From positions 310,001 through 374,000 of the forward strand of contig NZ_JAQOTJ010000004.1 of NCBI RefSeq assembly GCF_028401955.1: a DNA stretch of 64,000 bases. The letters run 5' to 3'. The first letter of the stretch is position 1. Every line of letters starts with the position of its first letter. The notes under the pieces are model-generated. The model was not told the origin of the DNA. It saw only the letters and a program-made list of their open reading frames with translations, and ran no database searches. The stretch is from Bacillus sp. BP-3. Its GTDB lineage: Bacteria; Bacillota; Bacilli; Bacillales; Bacillaceae_G. The position numbers were made by a program, and so were the translations under genes. Positions 9,623-18,570 of this stretch are shown one piece after another.

Positions 9623-10399
9623 GCCTTGAATTGTTTTATTCATTTGTTTAATTGCTGATTTTTCAAGACGTGACACCTGTGCTTGAGAAATCCCAATTTC
9701 CTCAGCCACTTCCATTTGTGTTTTCCCTTGAAAGAAACGTTTACGAATAATCATCTTTTCGCGTTCATTTAATCGCTTCATTCCTTCTTTTAGTGCCAGC
9801 TCTTCGACCCATTGCTCGTCCCTTTGTTTATCATCGCTTAACTGATCCATAACAAAAATCGGGTCTCCACCATCATTGTATATTGGCTCAAATAATGAAA
9901 CTGGGTCTTGAATTGCATCAAGTGCAAACACAATTTCTTCGTGCGTCACATCAAGTACTTTCGCTATATCCATCGCTGTTGGTTCCTTTGAATTTTCAGC
10001 AATGAGTCTTTCACGTACTTGCAACGCTTTATACGCAATATCTCGCAAGGAACGCGATACTCGTATTGGATTATTATCACGTAAATATCTTCGAATCTCT
10101 CCGATAATCATCGGTACAGCATATGTTGAAAATTTAACATTTTGGCCTAAATCAAAATTATCAATGGATTTCATAAGTCCAATGCAGCCAACTTGAAATA
10201 AATCATCAACAAACTCCCCTCTGTTGTTAAATCTTTGGATGACGCTCAGTACAAGACGTAAGTTTCCGTTTACTAGTTTCTCTCTAGCGCTTATTTCACC
10301 GCTTTGCATTTCTCGAAATAGCCGTCGCATTTCTTCGTTTTTTAGTACTGGAAGTTTAGATGTATCAACACCGCAAATTTCTACTTTGTTTCTCGTCAA
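9620..10399 (-). CDS. sigG: Late forespore sigma factor sigma-G
   Basis: 259 aa sigma-70 family factor. The N-terminal RNKVEICGVDTSKLPVL is the hallmark of sigma-G. Region 2 (FQVGCIGLMKSIDNFD, YLRDNNPIRVSRSLRD) and the region 4 helix-turn-helix (MEVAEEIGISQAQVSRLEK) are intact. It directs late forespore genes. The start is a TTG at 10399 with GGAGGGAA 5 nt upstream; upstream in-frame ATG codons fall in the promoter region. The leader holds features that would limit translation of read-through message from sigE. Confidence 0.96.
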   Translation of the reverse strand: MTRNKVEICGVDTSKLPVLKNEEMRRLFREMQSGEISAREKLVNGNLRLVLSVIQRFNNRGEFVDDLFQVGCIGLMKSIDNFDLGQNVKFSTYAVPMIIGEIRRYLRDNNPIRVSRSLRDIAYKALQVRERLIAENSKEPTAMDIAKVLDVTHEEIVFALDAIQDPVSLFEPIYNDGGDPIFVMDQLSDDKQRDEQWVEELALKEGMKRLNEREKMIIRKRFFQGKTQMEVAEEIGISQAQVSRLEKSAIKQMNKTIQG

Positions 10400-10435
10400 A
10401 GTGTTCCCTCCTATCGGGAGTTGCTGTACAGTGTA

Positions 10436-10464
10436 AAGTATCTCCTTGGGAGGGAATTTTATGC
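10436..10464 (-). promoter_or_regulatory. Forespore (sigma-F/sigma-G type) promoter of sigG
   Basis: Minus strand GCATA (10460-10464), a 14-bp spacer, then GGAGATACTT (10436-10445), which fits the GGnnAnAnTn -10 pattern of sigma-F/G promoters. The inferred start near 10429 gives a leader of about 30 nt. Confidence 0.65.
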
Positions 10465-10535
10465 ATATATTCATTTATCTCACTTTCTCAAATGAAACTT
10501 ACACTATTTATAACGAAATAATCGACCACTTAGCC

Positions 10536-11252
10536 TCATACCATTTTATTAAATTCTTTGCGAAGCCTTTTAATAATTCGTTTTTCTAAACGCGATATAT
10601 AGGACTGGGAAATCCCAAGCATATCAGCAACATCCTTTTGTGTTTTTTCTTCCCCACCATCTAAGCCAAAACGAAGTTCCATAATTTGCTTCTCTCGATC
10701 ATTTAATTGATGTAATGCTTTCATAAGTAAATGCCGGTCAACAGTTGCTTCCAAGTCCTTTGTAATAATGTCTTCATCTGTCCCTAAAACATCTGATAAC
10801 AATAGTTCATTTCCATCCCAATCAATATTAAGGGGTTCATCAAATGATACTTCTGAACGATTTTTATTATTTCTTCGCAAATGCATCAATATTTCATTTT
10901 CAATACATCTTGATGCATACGTTGCGAGTTTAATCTTTTTTTCTGGATTAAATGTATTAACCGCTTTAATTAAACCAATAGTTCCAATACTAATAAGATC
11001 CTCGATATTAATTCCTGTATTTTCAAACTTTCTAGCAATGTATACGACAAGACGTAAATTGCGCTCTATTAAAAGTGACCTTGCTGTCTCATCTCCTTTT
11101 GGTAGTTTTTGCAGCAAAATTTCTTCTTCTTCTTTCGTTAATGGAGGTGGCAACGCTTCACTTCCACCGATATAGTAAATTTCATCGGTCTTAATTCCAA
11201 GTTTTAATAATAATTTATACCAAAGATACGTTAACCGAAATTTCAATTTCAA
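10536..11252 (-). CDS. sigE: Mother-cell sigma factor pro-sigma-E
   Basis: 238 aa. An N-terminal pro-sequence of about 27-29 residues ([18 protein letters not shown]...) precedes the [15 protein letters not shown] segment where SpoIIGA cleaves. Regions 2 ([19 protein letters not shown]) and 4 ([19 protein letters not shown]) are intact. It is active in the mother cell after septation. It uses a TTG start at 11252 with GGAGGGATTGGA upstream, 21 bp after spoIIGA. The product pair SpoIIGA/SigE is encoded in one operon (spoIIG). Confidence 0.97.
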   Translation of the reverse strand: MKLKFRLTYLWYKLLLKLGIKTDEIYYIGGSEALPPPLTKEEEEILLQKLPKGDETARSLLIERNLRLVVYIARKFENTGINIEDLISIGTIGLIKAVNTFNPEKKIKLATYASRCIENEILMHLRRNNKNRSEVSFDEPLNIDWDGNELLLSDVLGTDEDIITKDLEATVDRHLLMKALHQLNDREKQIMELRFGLDGGEEKTQKDVADMLGISQSYISRLEKRIIKRLRKEFNKMV

Positions 11253-11273
11253 TCCAATCCCTCCGTTCCTGTA

Positions 11274-12191
11274 TTAAGCAATTGTTATTTTTTGTGACAA
11301 TAACATTTTTGGATGTAAAATACATTGATACTCACCATTCGTCGATAACTGCTGTGCATTCAAACCAATTAATACTTTACTTACAGTAACCTTTGTGCCT
11401 TCATGATAAATTTGCACATAGTCAGGTTTAAACGCCCATAAAAATTGTTGATTAATTCCTACAGCTCGGTAAGGAATTAAACGCAACCGAGTTGTCCACT
11501 TTGATTCTTCATCTGGTATATAAGGAATAGCTGTTTTCATTTGAACTTGTTCTATTAGCCATTGCGGAAGAACATGTTCCAAAGAAGAAACATGAATAAT
11601 CATAACTGGTGTTTTTGTTAGCGGGTCATGCAATTGATTTCCACTATCAATCAATCCATCTAGCTGAATATCATTTATATCAATTTTGATAGCTACTTTC
11701 ACAATTTGCTCATAGTGAATTTTTGTCACTTCTACATCCTCAATTCTCTTTTTAGAAAAATAATAAATAACAGGAAACCCAATGATAACAAACAACCAAC
11801 TTACAGGATCACCATACGAAATAGATTTTGTTGAAATTAGTCCATTCATCATGTCATTTGTTTGAAGAAAAAAGTGTGTGCCAACAAGACCGCCACCTAC
11901 CATAAACGTCACAAAATAAAACATTAAAACGCTCTGTAGAAATGTCCGAAAACGAATGAAGCCAAACGCAGCATAAACAATAAGAAATGAATATATTAAT
12001 TTCATTACAGGATGTGTCATCAACGATGCTAACGGCGTGAATGCAAAAATAACAATTGTTGAACCGATACATGCGCCAAGCACAAGTCTCCATCTTTTCA
12101 CTTTCCGTTTTAAAACAATTGCTGTTAATAAAAGTAAAAGAAAATCAATGCAGACATTTAATAACCATATAATGTCGGCGTAAACGACCAA
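11274..12191 (-). CDS. spoIIGA: Sporulation sigma-E factor processing aspartic protease SpoIIGA
   Basis: 305 aa. Five N-terminal membrane segments (to about residue 147) precede a cytosolic retroviral-type aspartic protease domain. The catalytic aspartate in LIDSGNQL falls at residue 182, almost identical to B. subtilis D183. It cleaves pro-sigma-E after a SpoIIR signal from the forespore. I prefer the TTG at 12191 (GAGGTG 6 nt upstream) over a GTG three codons earlier that lies inside the Shine-Dalgarno. Confidence 0.94.
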   Translation of the reverse strand: MVVYADIIWLLNVCIDFLLLLLTAIVLKRKVKRWRLVLGACIGSTIVIFAFTPLASLMTHPVMKLIYSFLIVYAAFGFIRFRTFLQSVLMFYFVTFMVGGGLVGTHFFLQTNDMMNGLISTKSISYGDPVSWLFVIIGFPVIYYFSKKRIEDVEVTKIHYEQIVKVAIKIDINDIQLDGLIDSGNQLHDPLTKTPVMIIHVSSLEHVLPQWLIEQVQMKTAIPYIPDEESKWTTRLRLIPYRAVGINQQFLWAFKPDYVQIYHEGTKVTVSKVLIGLNAQQLSTNGEYQCILHPKMLLSQKITIA

Positions 12192-12223
12192 ACGGTTCAC
12201 CTCTTTTTTATAAAGTTGAGACT

Positions 12224-12257
12224 AGTATAATGCATATCCAATGGAAAAGTGTGTCAA
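12224..12257 (-). promoter_or_regulatory. spoIIG promoter (sigma-A, Spo0A-activated, 22-bp spacer)
   Basis: Minus strand TTGACA (12252-12257) and TATACT (12224-12229) are separated by 22 bp rather than 17. This is the anomalous spacing known for the B. subtilis spoIIG promoter, which needs Spo0A-P. A Spo0A-box-like TGACAAA lies upstream (around 12302-12308). Confidence 0.88.
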
Positions 12258-12358
12258 TTCACGGAAGGGATTTTTTGTTATTTTGAAACTTTGAGGAATA
12301 ATTTGTCATGTAGAAAAAAGACTTTCTTTAAGCAGATAACGAAATTTGTATATATATA

Positions 12359-12406
12359 CAAACCACTATCAGTAGGGATTTTACTAACCAAAAATAGTGG
12401 GATAAA
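12359..12406 (-). repeat. Short intergenic repeat (TTTATCCC...CTGATAGTGG form)
   Basis: The plus strand reads CACTATCAGTAGGG...AAATAGTGGGATAAA, the same ends as the short repeats at 40820, 46304 and 42353 but inverted. It lies in the otherwise gene-free stretch 12258-12573 between spoIIGA and ftsZ. The rest of that stretch holds only the two hairpins listed next. Confidence 0.55.
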
Positions 12407-12414
12407 AAGAATTA

Positions 12415-12457
12415 AAAAAGCAACCATCTATTATACATAGATGATTGCCTTTTTTTG
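12415..12457. terminator. Hairpin between spoIIGA and ftsZ
   Basis: GCAACCATCTAT/ATAGATGATTGC stem flanked by A-rich sequence on the left and seven T on the right. It could stop transcription on either strand. Confidence 0.55.
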
Positions 12458-12518
12458 TTCCATAATATACGAAAGTTCATCTCGCTACCTATAAATAGGA
12501 CGAGCTTGATTGGTTTAA

Positions 12519-12548
12519 ATAATAAGCAGTGGGGAGTCCCCACTGCTT
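12519..12548 (-). terminator. Terminator downstream of ftsZ
   Basis: AAGCAGTGGGG/CCCCACTGCTT stem (12523-12547) followed by TATTATTT on the minus strand, 26 bp after the ftsZ stop. Confidence 0.85.
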
Positions 12549-12573
12549 AAAGTTTCACTTTATAATTGCTCCC

Positions 12574-13725
12574 TTAGCGTCTACGACGATTACGTAAAAA
12601 CGCTGGGATATCGATATCATCTACATCTGTATGACGATCATTCACAACTGGCTCTTCACGCATAACTTCACGCTTTACTTCACGTTGTTTAACCGGTTGT
12701 ACTGATTGCTGTACATTTTTAGTAGAAGTTGCTGTAGGGCGAGTAATTGGCTTAGGTGGTTGCATTGAAATGCTGTCATCAAAACCTGTTGCAATCACTG
12801 TTACAACAATTTCATCTTTTAAACTTTCATTAATTACTGAACCGAAAATCATATTTACTTCTGGATCTGAAGCTGAAGCTACAATATCAGCTGCTTCTTG
12901 TACTTCATATAAACTTAAATTCGTTCCACCTGTAATGTTCATAATAACACCTTGTGCACCATCAATAGATGTTTCTAGCAATGGACTAGAAATCGCACGT
13001 TTTGCCGCTTCTGTCGCACGGTTTTCACCAGTTCCAATACCAATACCCATTAAAGCAGAACCTTTGTTAGACATAATTGTTTTTACGTCTGCAAAGTCTA
13101 AGTTAATAAGACCAGGCGTTGCAATTAAGTCAGAAATACCTTGAACACCTTGACGTAATACATTATCTGCTTCACGGAATGCTTCAAGCATTGGTGTATT
13201 TTTATCCACAATTTCTAAAATACGATCATTTGGGATAACAATGATTGTATCTACATTTTCTTTAAACGCAGCAATTCCAGATGTAGCTTGTGTTGCACGC
13301 TTACGACCTTCAAATGTAAATGGGCGAGTTACAACACCAACTGTTAATGCCCCTAATTCTTTTGCAATTTGTGCAATAACTGGAGCTGCTCCTGTCCCAG
13401 TTCCACCGCCCATACCAGCTGTGACAAAGACCATATCCGCACCACGAAGTGCTTCTTGAATTTGTTCTTTACTTTCTTCAGCAGCTTTTTTTCCTACTTC
13501 TGGATTTGCTCCTGCACCAAGTCCACGCGTTAATTTACCACCGATTTGCATTCTTGTTTCAGCTTTTGATAAATTTAGCGCTTGTGCATCTGTGTTTACA
13601 GCGATAAAATCTACGCCCTGTACGCCATTTTCAATCATACGATTGACAGCATTGTTTCCGCCGCCGCCTACACCAATAACTTTTATATTTGCTAATTGAT
13701 CTTGTGTAGTATCAAACTCTAACAT
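12574..13725 (-). CDS. ftsZ: Cell division protein FtsZ
   Basis: 383 aa tubulin-like GTPase. The GTP-binding signature GGGTGTG is at residues 106-112. The N-terminal [17 protein letters not shown] and the T7 loop (NLDFADV) are present. The C-terminal conserved peptide ([14 protein letters not shown]), which binds FtsA, SepF and EzrA, follows a disordered linker. It forms the Z ring. It is 39 bp downstream of ftsA, with which it is expected to be cotranscribed. Confidence 0.99.
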   Translation of the reverse strand: MLEFDTTQDQLANIKVIGVGGGGNNAVNRMIENGVQGVDFIAVNTDAQALNLSKAETRMQIGGKLTRGLGAGANPEVGKKAAEESKEQIQEALRGADMVFVTAGMGGGTGTGAAPVIAQIAKELGALTVGVVTRPFTFEGRKRATQATSGIAAFKENVDTIIVIPNDRILEIVDKNTPMLEAFREADNVLRQGVQGISDLIATPGLINLDFADVKTIMSNKGSALMGIGIGTGENRATEAAKRAISSPLLETSIDGAQGVIMNITGGTNLSLYEVQEAADIVASASDPEVNMIFGSVINESLKDEIVVTVIATGFDDSISMQPPKPITRPTATSTKNVQQSVQPVKQREVKREVMREEPVVNDRHTDVDDIDIPAFLRNRRRR

Positions 13726-13764
13726 GTCGAAATCCCCCTAGAACCTCATTTTTCGCGTTCAAAT

Positions 13765-15093
13765 CTAATCCCATAAATATCGGAATACACGCTTCACTTT
13801 TGACATCATTCGTTCATTGTTATTATTGTTATCATTGTTATTCTTGTTATTATTGTTATTACGAGACTTTTGCTTTGCCGGTTGTTGCACTGCAGCAGGT
13901 ATTGGCGCATGTGTATGCTGTAATTCATAGTTTTCCTGTTTTTCCTGCACACTCTTTCCTCGCAACTTAGCTTTTTGATATGCATTTTTAATAAGTCCAA
14001 CACCAATTGTATATTGTGGTTCACGTACACCAATATAATCAGGCGTTGCAACACGAACATTTTGATGTAGAATGTCATTTGCAAGATCAAGTATACCAGA
14101 CATAGAAACAACACCACCAGTAAGTACATAACCAGCTGGTAAGTGTTTGATGCCTAGTTTTTGTACCTCATCTTGTACAAGCATAAGAATTTCCTCTACA
14201 CGAGCTTCTATGATATCAGCTAGCTCTAATTGAGAATATTGCTCTGTTTGATCACTGCCCATCATGGAAACAGTAAACATTTCTTCCTCAGATGCTGTAT
14301 CATAAAAAGCATGTCCATATTTCAACTTAATTTGATCGGCATTTTCAGTTGATGTTTTCAATCCGATGGCGATATCTTTTGTTATATGATCTCCGCCAAT
14401 CGGTAATATACTTGTTGTTTGTAATTCTCCATCCTGGAAAATTGATAATGTCGTCGAACCTCCACCGATGTCAACAAGAGCAACCCCTCGATTTTTTTCA
14501 TCGTTCGATAAAGCAACTGCTGATGCTGCTAATGGCTGAAGGCAAATATCAACTATTTCAAGACCCGCTTTTTCTACACATCGAAGTAAATTATGTAACA
14601 ATGTTCTCGAGCCTGTAATTAATGTACCTTCCATTTCTAAACGTACGCCAATCATTCCGCGCGGATCATTAATTTCATCGAGACCGTCTACTATAAACTG
14701 TCGAGGTACCACATCAATAAATTCGCGCTCTGGTGCAATTGACACAACTTGTGCTGCATCAAGTACCCGAAGCACATCTTCATTTCCAATTTCACGGTCT
14801 TCATTTGAAACAGCGACTACTCCATGACAAGGAAGAAGCTGCACTTGATTTGCATTTACACCTACAACAACTCGTTCAATGTGTATTCCTACCATGCGTT
14901 CAGCTTGTTCAATCGCCTTTTTAATCGATTGTACAGTCTCATCTATGTCAACAATGGAGCCCTTTTTCAAACCATTTGACTTTACATTTCCAACACCAAT
15001 AATGTTCAAAGCGTCATTGACCATCTCGCCAATAATAACTTTAACATTGGATGTACCGATGTCAAGACTAACATATATTTCATTGCTGTTCAT
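13765..15093 (-). CDS. ftsA: Cell division protein FtsA
   Basis: 442 aa actin-like ATPase that anchors FtsZ to membrane. Phosphate-binding loops are visible (SLDIGTSNVKV near the N-terminus; ALVDIGGGSTTLSIF near residue 205). A C-terminal amphipathic helix (MSKVKRVFRYLWD) is the membrane anchor. Between core and helix lies a very asparagine-rich tract encoded by repeated AAT/AAC triplets (see findings). The ATG at 15093 is preceded by AAGGAGGTG. Confidence 0.98.
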   Translation of the reverse strand: MNSNEIYVSLDIGTSNVKVIIGEMVNDALNIIGVGNVKSNGLKKGSIVDIDETVQSIKKAIEQAERMVGIHIERVVVGVNANQVQLLPCHGVVAVSNEDREIGNEDVLRVLDAAQVVSIAPEREFIDVVPRQFIVDGLDEINDPRGMIGVRLEMEGTLITGSRTLLHNLLRCVEKAGLEIVDICLQPLAASAVALSNDEKNRGVALVDIGGGSTTLSIFQDGELQTTSILPIGGDHITKDIAIGLKTSTENADQIKLKYGHAFYDTASEEEMFTVSMMGSDQTEQYSQLELADIIEARVEEILMLVQDEVQKLGIKHLPAGYVLTGGVVSMSGILDLANDILHQNVRVATPDYIGVREPQYTIGVGLIKNAYQKAKLRGKSVQEKQENYELQHTHAPIPAAVQQPAKQKSRNNNNNKNNNDNNNNNERMMSKVKRVFRYLWD

Positions 15094-15500
15094 TCTTTGG
15101 CACCTCCTTCTTTATTTATACCACAAAATCCAATATATGGAACAACAATCGTTGTTTTACTATGTTATAAGAAAAATATTCAACGTATTTATGCGTTTCC
15201 CTTTTTTAACAATATATTTTTCTTATTTTTGTTTGGCATTCATTCACTTTTATAACAGTAATATGCAAATCACTGTTATTTTTTGAAACAATCTTTTCTA
15301 ACTACAAAGATTGTCGCCAAATATAAGTCTACACTAAGATGTACTTCTAGCAAAGTGAAACTTGAACCCAAGAATATATTAAAAAAAAGAAAATAGGGAA
15401 AAATATGACATAATCACATGATTTTCAAGAATACATTCCTATTTTCTCTAACAAAACATATTTTACACTCAAATTTGCCTCTTTACCACGCTTTTATTTA
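15094..15500. other. Gene-free region upstream of ftsA
   Basis: No credible coding sequence. An extended -10 (TGGTATAAA, 15115-15123) lies close to ftsA. A 24-nt inverted repeat AACAGTAAT...ATCACTGTT is at 15254-15277. A probable divIB terminator occupies 15381-15446. In B. subtilis this interval carries ylxW, ylxX and sbp; none is present here. Confidence 0.7.
15381..15446 (-). terminator. Probable terminator downstream of divIB
   Basis: GAAAATAGG/CCTATTTTC stem enclosing a large AT-rich loop and followed by eight T on the minus strand. The large loop makes it a moderate call. Confidence 0.55.
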
Positions 15501-16247
15501 TTAATTTATATATTCAGTATAAGCACCTACCTCTAGATGGATAATTGCTTTTTTATCTGGCGACAAGTTCTTAATAATAAGAGGGTAAGCTTCCATTCGT
15601 TTTGCGAAGTCTTGAATAACTGTACTTACTTCGTATCCCTCATTCATATACAGTGTAAGATGATCCGCATACAAATCTGTTGGTTTATACTGAATTTCTG
15701 AAATGGACCGAAGAACAGCTGGTGTTAACTTTTCTAATTCAGCAATCAATTCTTTCATTTTCTTTTCTTCAAAAGGAACAAAAATCGGTGCAGCAACTGG
15801 CAACTTCCCATTTGGTAGAGCATTTAATGATTTTCCATTTTGTAAAAGAGGATATAATTTGTCCTCTTTATTAATGTAGCCAATTGTCACATATTCCTCA
15901 ATATCGATAACAATGTTGTTTGGAAATTGTTTTTTCACATGGACATTTTTAATTTCCTCTTGCTTTTTTAAATTCGCTTCCGCTTGATGACTCATTACAC
16001 GAAAATAGCTTGTTTTATATGTAATTCCTGATTGTTCCATTATTTGTTCATCCGTCATATAATGATTACCATGGATTGTAATCTTCTTTATATTGCTAAG
16101 CGGAGATCGAAAATAAATTAAAAAAAGCACCAATAAAAATAAAATCGATACATATAAAATTAATCGTTTATTTACTTGCTTTTTCTTCTTTGGATTTTTT
16201 AATTTTGGTACACGATCTTGTAGCTTAATAACTTTACTATTCTTCAT
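15501..16247 (-). CDS. divIB: Cell division protein DivIB (FtsQ)
   Basis: 248 aa bitopic membrane protein. A basic cytosolic tail (KNPKKKKQVNKR) is followed by one membrane segment (about 30-48), a POTRA domain (ISNIKKITIHGNHYMT...) and a beta domain. It forms the DivIB-DivIC-FtsL complex that controls septal PBP2B/FtsW. The ATG at 16247 has AGGGGGAG upstream. An in-frame extension of 31 codons overlaps the hairpin after murB and is not used. Confidence 0.95.
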   Translation of the reverse strand: MKNSKVIKLQDRVPKLKNPKKKKQVNKRLILYVSILFLLVLFLIYFRSPLSNIKKITIHGNHYMTDEQIMEQSGITYKTSYFRVMSHQAEANLKKQEEIKNVHVKKQFPNNIVIDIEEYVTIGYINKEDKLYPLLQNGKSLNALPNGKLPVAAPIFVPFEEKKMKELIAELEKLTPAVLRSISEIQYKPTDLYADHLTLYMNEGYEVSTVIQDFAKRMEAYPLIIKNLSPDKKAIIHLEVGAYTEYIN

Positions 16248-16270
16248 GTACGCTCCCCCTATGTAACGTA

Positions 16271-16299
16271 AAGAACGGCATGTTATGCATGCCGTTCTT
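16271..16299. terminator. Hairpin between murB and divIB
   Basis: AAGAACGGCATG/CATGCCGTTCTT perfect stem with a 5-nt loop. It has only a weak T tract on the minus strand, so it may attenuate or process the murB-divIB transcript rather than fully stop it. Confidence 0.6.
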
Positions 16300-16343
16300 C
16301 TTATTATTATATCATAAATAATAAAGAGCAGGACGGACAACTG

Positions 16344-17249
16344 TTATCTTCCAATGATTTCTACTTCAGTATGCATATCTACTCCAAATTGTTCTTTTAT
16401 TGTCTTCTTTACATAAGCAATTAAATCAAGAACATCTTGAGCTGATGCTGTCCCCGTATTTACAATAAAATTCCCATGCATTTCTGAAATTTTCGCACCA
16501 CCAATTTGATAACCGCGTAGTCCAGCATTTTCCACCAGATTACCAGCATAATTTGGTAGTGGATTTCTAAAAATACTTCCTGCACAAGGATGATTCCAAG
16601 GTTGTGTATCACGACGATAATCTTTATTTTTTTGCATAATCCCAATAATTTCGTCACGATTTCCTTCTTTCAACTGCAACTCTGCTTCTAGTACAATACC
16701 AGGACGCTTCTTTTGTAAAACAGATGTACGATAAGAAAATCCTAGTTCTTCTTTCGTTAACCAATCAATTTTTCCGTCTTCAAACATCACACGAGCACTC
16801 TTCAAAATTTCAGACATATCTGATTTATGGGCACCTGCATTCATATAAACGGCTCCGCCTACACTTCCTGGGATTCCACTAGCAAACTCTAATCCAGCGA
16901 GTCCTTGACGGCTTAGTAAAGTTGAAAGCTTAATAAGAGGGTATCCTCCGCCTACACGGACATTGGTTCCTGTCACTTCTAAATGATCCAAACCCTCTCC
17001 TAATCGAATAACAACACCTTCAATTCCGTTATCTGATACAAGCAGATTAGACCCGCGACCGATTGCAGTCCATTTTGTTCCATGCTTCTTCACAAGCTTT
17101 AATGATTTTTCTACACCTTCCACGCTGCTTGGAATTACTAAAATATCTGCTGGACCACCTATTTTCATCGTTGTATAACGAGCTAATGGTTCATTTTCTA
17201 ATACTTTTCCTACCTTGGCTTCCATAAGTTCGTTTGCTAATTGTTTCAT
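16344..17249 (-). CDS. murB: UDP-N-acetylenolpyruvoylglucosamine reductase
   Basis: 301 aa FAD enzyme reducing UDP-GlcNAc-enolpyruvate to UDP-MurNAc. FAD-domain motifs are present ([41 protein letters not shown]). The active-site Ser/Glu region is visible (CAGSIFRNP near residue 225). Start ATG 17249 with GGGGGAG upstream. The gene lies between murG and divIB as in B. subtilis. Confidence 0.97.
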   Translation of the reverse strand: MKQLANELMEAKVGKVLENEPLARYTTMKIGGPADILVIPSSVEGVEKSLKLVKKHGTKWTAIGRGSNLLVSDNGIEGVVIRLGEGLDHLEVTGTNVRVGGGYPLIKLSTLLSRQGLAGLEFASGIPGSVGGAVYMNAGAHKSDMSEILKSARVMFEDGKIDWLTKEELGFSYRTSVLQKKRPGIVLEAELQLKEGNRDEIIGIMQKNKDYRRDTQPWNHPCAGSIFRNPLPNYAGNLVENAGLRGYQIGGAKISEMHGNFIVNTGTASAQDVLDLIAYVKKTIKEQFGVDMHTEVEIIGR

Positions 17250-17299
17250 GATGCTCTCCCCCATATTAAATCTCCGTACTACAGTAGTATGCAGGGCAT

Positions 17300-18403
17300 T
17301 CACCTTACGTTATTTTCTACAAGTTTTTTCATCACTTCAAATAACTTGTTTGCTGCATCTGGAATTCCTAACTCTTTTGCAGCTAGTTTCATATTTTGTA
17401 ATTTCTGTGCATCCAATAAAATTTCATCAATATCACCAAGAAGTGTTTCACCTGTTAACTCTTTCTCAAGAAGCATCTTCGCTGCTCCTTTCTCAACGAC
17501 AGAAAGAGCATTTTTTTCTTGATGATTGTTTGTTACATATGGACTTGGAATTAAGATACTTGGTTTACCTAAAGCTGTCAACTCAGCTAACGTTGTGGCA
17601 CCTGCACGTGAAACAACAAGATCCACTCCAGTAAGTACTTCTGGCATGTTATCAATAAACGGCTTAATTATGACATTGTGTGGATTCCCTTTTTGTTTCA
17701 CCAATTCCATTACTTTATCATAATGCACTTCACCTGTAACGTACAATACTTCATAAGATTTATTACCAAATTGTTCAATTGCCTCTAAAAACGCATCATT
17801 AATTGGTCTAGCGCCTCTACTTCCTCCAAAAATTAACACTGATTTTTTTGAAAGTGATAAACCAACCGAACGCTTACCTTTCATACCATTTTGATTCATC
17901 ACTTCTGAAGCACGAGGATTCCCTGTCATCACAACTTTATTTTGCGGGAAATGTTCTACTGCCGCTTCAAAACACACCGCTACTTTATTCACGTAACGGC
18001 TCAAAAATTTATTTGTTACACCAGGTACACTATTTTGTTCATGTACAATTGTCGGAATACCAATTTTAGCTGCTGCGTATACAACTGGACCACATACATA
18101 ACCACCTGTGCCAATTACAACATCTGGATTAAAACGACGTATATATCGTTTACTATCCTGTACCCCCTTTACAAAACGCATCACCGTTTTCACATTATCC
18201 ATTGATAATTTCCGCTTAAATCCACTAATAACAATAGATTGAAATGGTATGCCAGCTTTGCGAACAATTTTACTTTCTAAACCATTTTCTGTACCAATAT
18301 ATAAAAACCTTGCTTCAGGATGAATTTTTTTGATTTCTCGAATTAACGCAAGAGCTGGATAAATGTGCCCACCCGTCCCGCCACCACTGACTAATACTCG
18401 CAC
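17300..18403 (-). CDS. murG: UDP-GlcNAc:undecaprenyl-PP-MurNAc-pentapeptide GlcNAc transferase
   Basis: 367 aa GT28-family membrane-associated glycosyltransferase that makes lipid II from lipid I. The N-terminal glycine-rich loop [16 protein letters not shown] is the acceptor-site signature. HEQNSVPG and the C-terminal donor-site [24 protein letters not shown] are present. GTG start with GGAGG about 8 nt upstream. A GC-rich palindrome lies 25 bp upstream (18428-18456). Confidence 0.98.
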   Translation of the reverse strand: MRVLVSGGGTGGHIYPALALIREIKKIHPEARFLYIGTENGLESKIVRKAGIPFQSIVISGFKRKLSMDNVKTVMRFVKGVQDSKRYIRRFNPDVVIGTGGYVCGPVVYAAAKIGIPTIVHEQNSVPGVTNKFLSRYVNKVAVCFEAAVEHFPQNKVVMTGNPRASEVMNQNGMKGKRSVGLSLSKKSVLIFGGSRGARPINDAFLEAIEQFGNKSYEVLYVTGEVHYDKVMELVKQKGNPHNVIIKPFIDNMPEVLTGVDLVVSRAGATTLAELTALGKPSILIPSPYVTNNHQEKNALSVVEKGAAKMLLEKELTGETLLGDIDEILLDAQKLQNMKLAAKELGIPDAANKLFEVMKKLVENNVR

Positions 18404-18427
18404 TGCCTATTCCTCCGCTTCTTTTTT

Positions 18428-18456
18428 CTATTATCCCGCCAATAGCGGGATAATAG
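18428..18456. repeat. Palindrome upstream of murG
   Basis: Perfect 12-bp inverted repeat CTATTATCCCGC/GCGGGATAATAG around a 5-nt loop. It resembles the ends of the TTATCCCGC intergenic repeats found elsewhere in this window, placed head to head. It lacks a proper T tract for murG-direction termination. Confidence 0.6.
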
Positions 18457-18545
18457 TACAATTTGTTTAGCTAACCTTATTGATCGTAAATTTCACTGTA
18501 TGCTGTTCATATGTCAATCGCTTAATTTCTATTTTTACATACGAA

Positions 18546-18570
18546 AAACCCTGTCATAGAAACAGGGTTT
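18546..18570 (-). terminator. Terminator at the end of spoVE
   Basis: AAACCCTGT/ACAGGGTTT stem ending in TTTTTCG on the minus strand and overlapping the spoVE stop codon. It separates spoVE from murG. Confidence 0.85.

Noticed and set aside
16271-16299. Operator for divIB
   Set aside because: Symmetry is explained by a hairpin at the end of murB; no evidence for a regulator.
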